Shown here: piece by piece, positions 5,341 to 5,409 of the stretch | Numbering within the stretch: the stretch's first letter is position 1 | Layout of the letters: every line of letters begins with the position of its first letter | Assembly: GCA_905215845.1 (NCBI GenBank) | Contig: CAJMRU010000077.1 | Location: 1 to 5,409, forward strand | Length of the DNA: 5,409 nt | Direction of reading: 5' to 3' | Source: an uncultured bacterium | GTDB taxonomy: Bacteria; Bacillota; Clostridia; TANB77; CAG-508 | Position numbers and translations under genes: made by a program | The notes under the pieces: generated by a model | What the model saw: the letters and a program-made list of their open reading frames with translations, nothing else | What the model was told of the DNA's origin: nothing | Database searches by the model: none

Positions 5341-5409
5341 ATTGGTAAGGCTTTCTAATGAGCCTCTCTCACTCAGACCCTTTCATACTTCAAGTACCGT
5401 GAGCATTCC
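5341..5409. other. G+C-richer edge segment, possible end of a mobile element (incomplete)
   Basis: The last 69 bases are close to half G+C while the flanking intergenic DNA is very AT rich. The segment contains a hairpin, AGGCT (5348-5352) with AGCCT (5361-5365), and a short palindrome TACTTCAAGTA. Minus-strand fragments read NAHGT-stop (5390-5407) and, in another frame, VREAH-stop (5355-5372). These faintly resemble C-terminal ends of IS200/IS605 TnpB proteins, which would make this a tnpB 3' end with its RNA-coding right end. That is a weak resemblance from very short peptides; the element, if real, lies mostly beyond the window. Confidence 0.25.

Noticed and set aside
5358..5402. 14-codon + strand open frame in the edge segment
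   Set aside because: It has no ribosome binding site and is too short to support as a gene.

Overview
The window is a low-GC, Gram-positive (Firmicutes-type) chromosomal segment. A/T-ending codons dominate, nearly all Arg is AGA, Shine-Dalgarno sites are strong (GGAGG class), and the genes are thrS, rplU and rpmA. Trp is TGG and no TGA lies inside any of the five genes, so the standard bacterial code fits and a Mycoplasma-type code does not. The protein sequences look most like an uncultured member of the class Clostridia; this placement is inferred, not proven.

Layout, all genes on the + strand: (1) thrS, a complete threonyl-tRNA synthetase (35-1969), whose own promoter or leader lies outside the window. 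(2) An intergenic region of about 290 bases with a 17-bp inverted repeat flanking a consensus promoter, followed by a structured leader. (3) A 159-aa cytoplasmic protein of unknown function (2259-2738), with its own promoter and a hairpin after it. (4) The L21-L27 ribosomal protein operon: extended -10 promoter, candidate L21 leader RNA, rplU (2963-3322), rpmA (3377-3637) and a long compound terminator. (5) A stand-alone GT4 glycosyltransferase of the glycogen-synthase-like type (3870-5162) with its own hairpin terminator. (6) An edge segment (about 5341-5409) richer in G+C than its surroundings, possibly the end of a mobile element.

The units appear to be transcribed separately; only rplU and rpmA form a clear operon. 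The most informative point is that two linked Firmicutes traits are missing together. The gene for the L27-processing protease Prp, usually found between rplU and rpmA, is absent (only 54 bases separate them). L27 also starts directly at MAHKKG, without the cleavable N-terminal extension that Prp removes. The second point of interest is the unknown protein and its repeat-rich control region. I see no CRISPR array, tRNA, rRNA, or phage or defence module.
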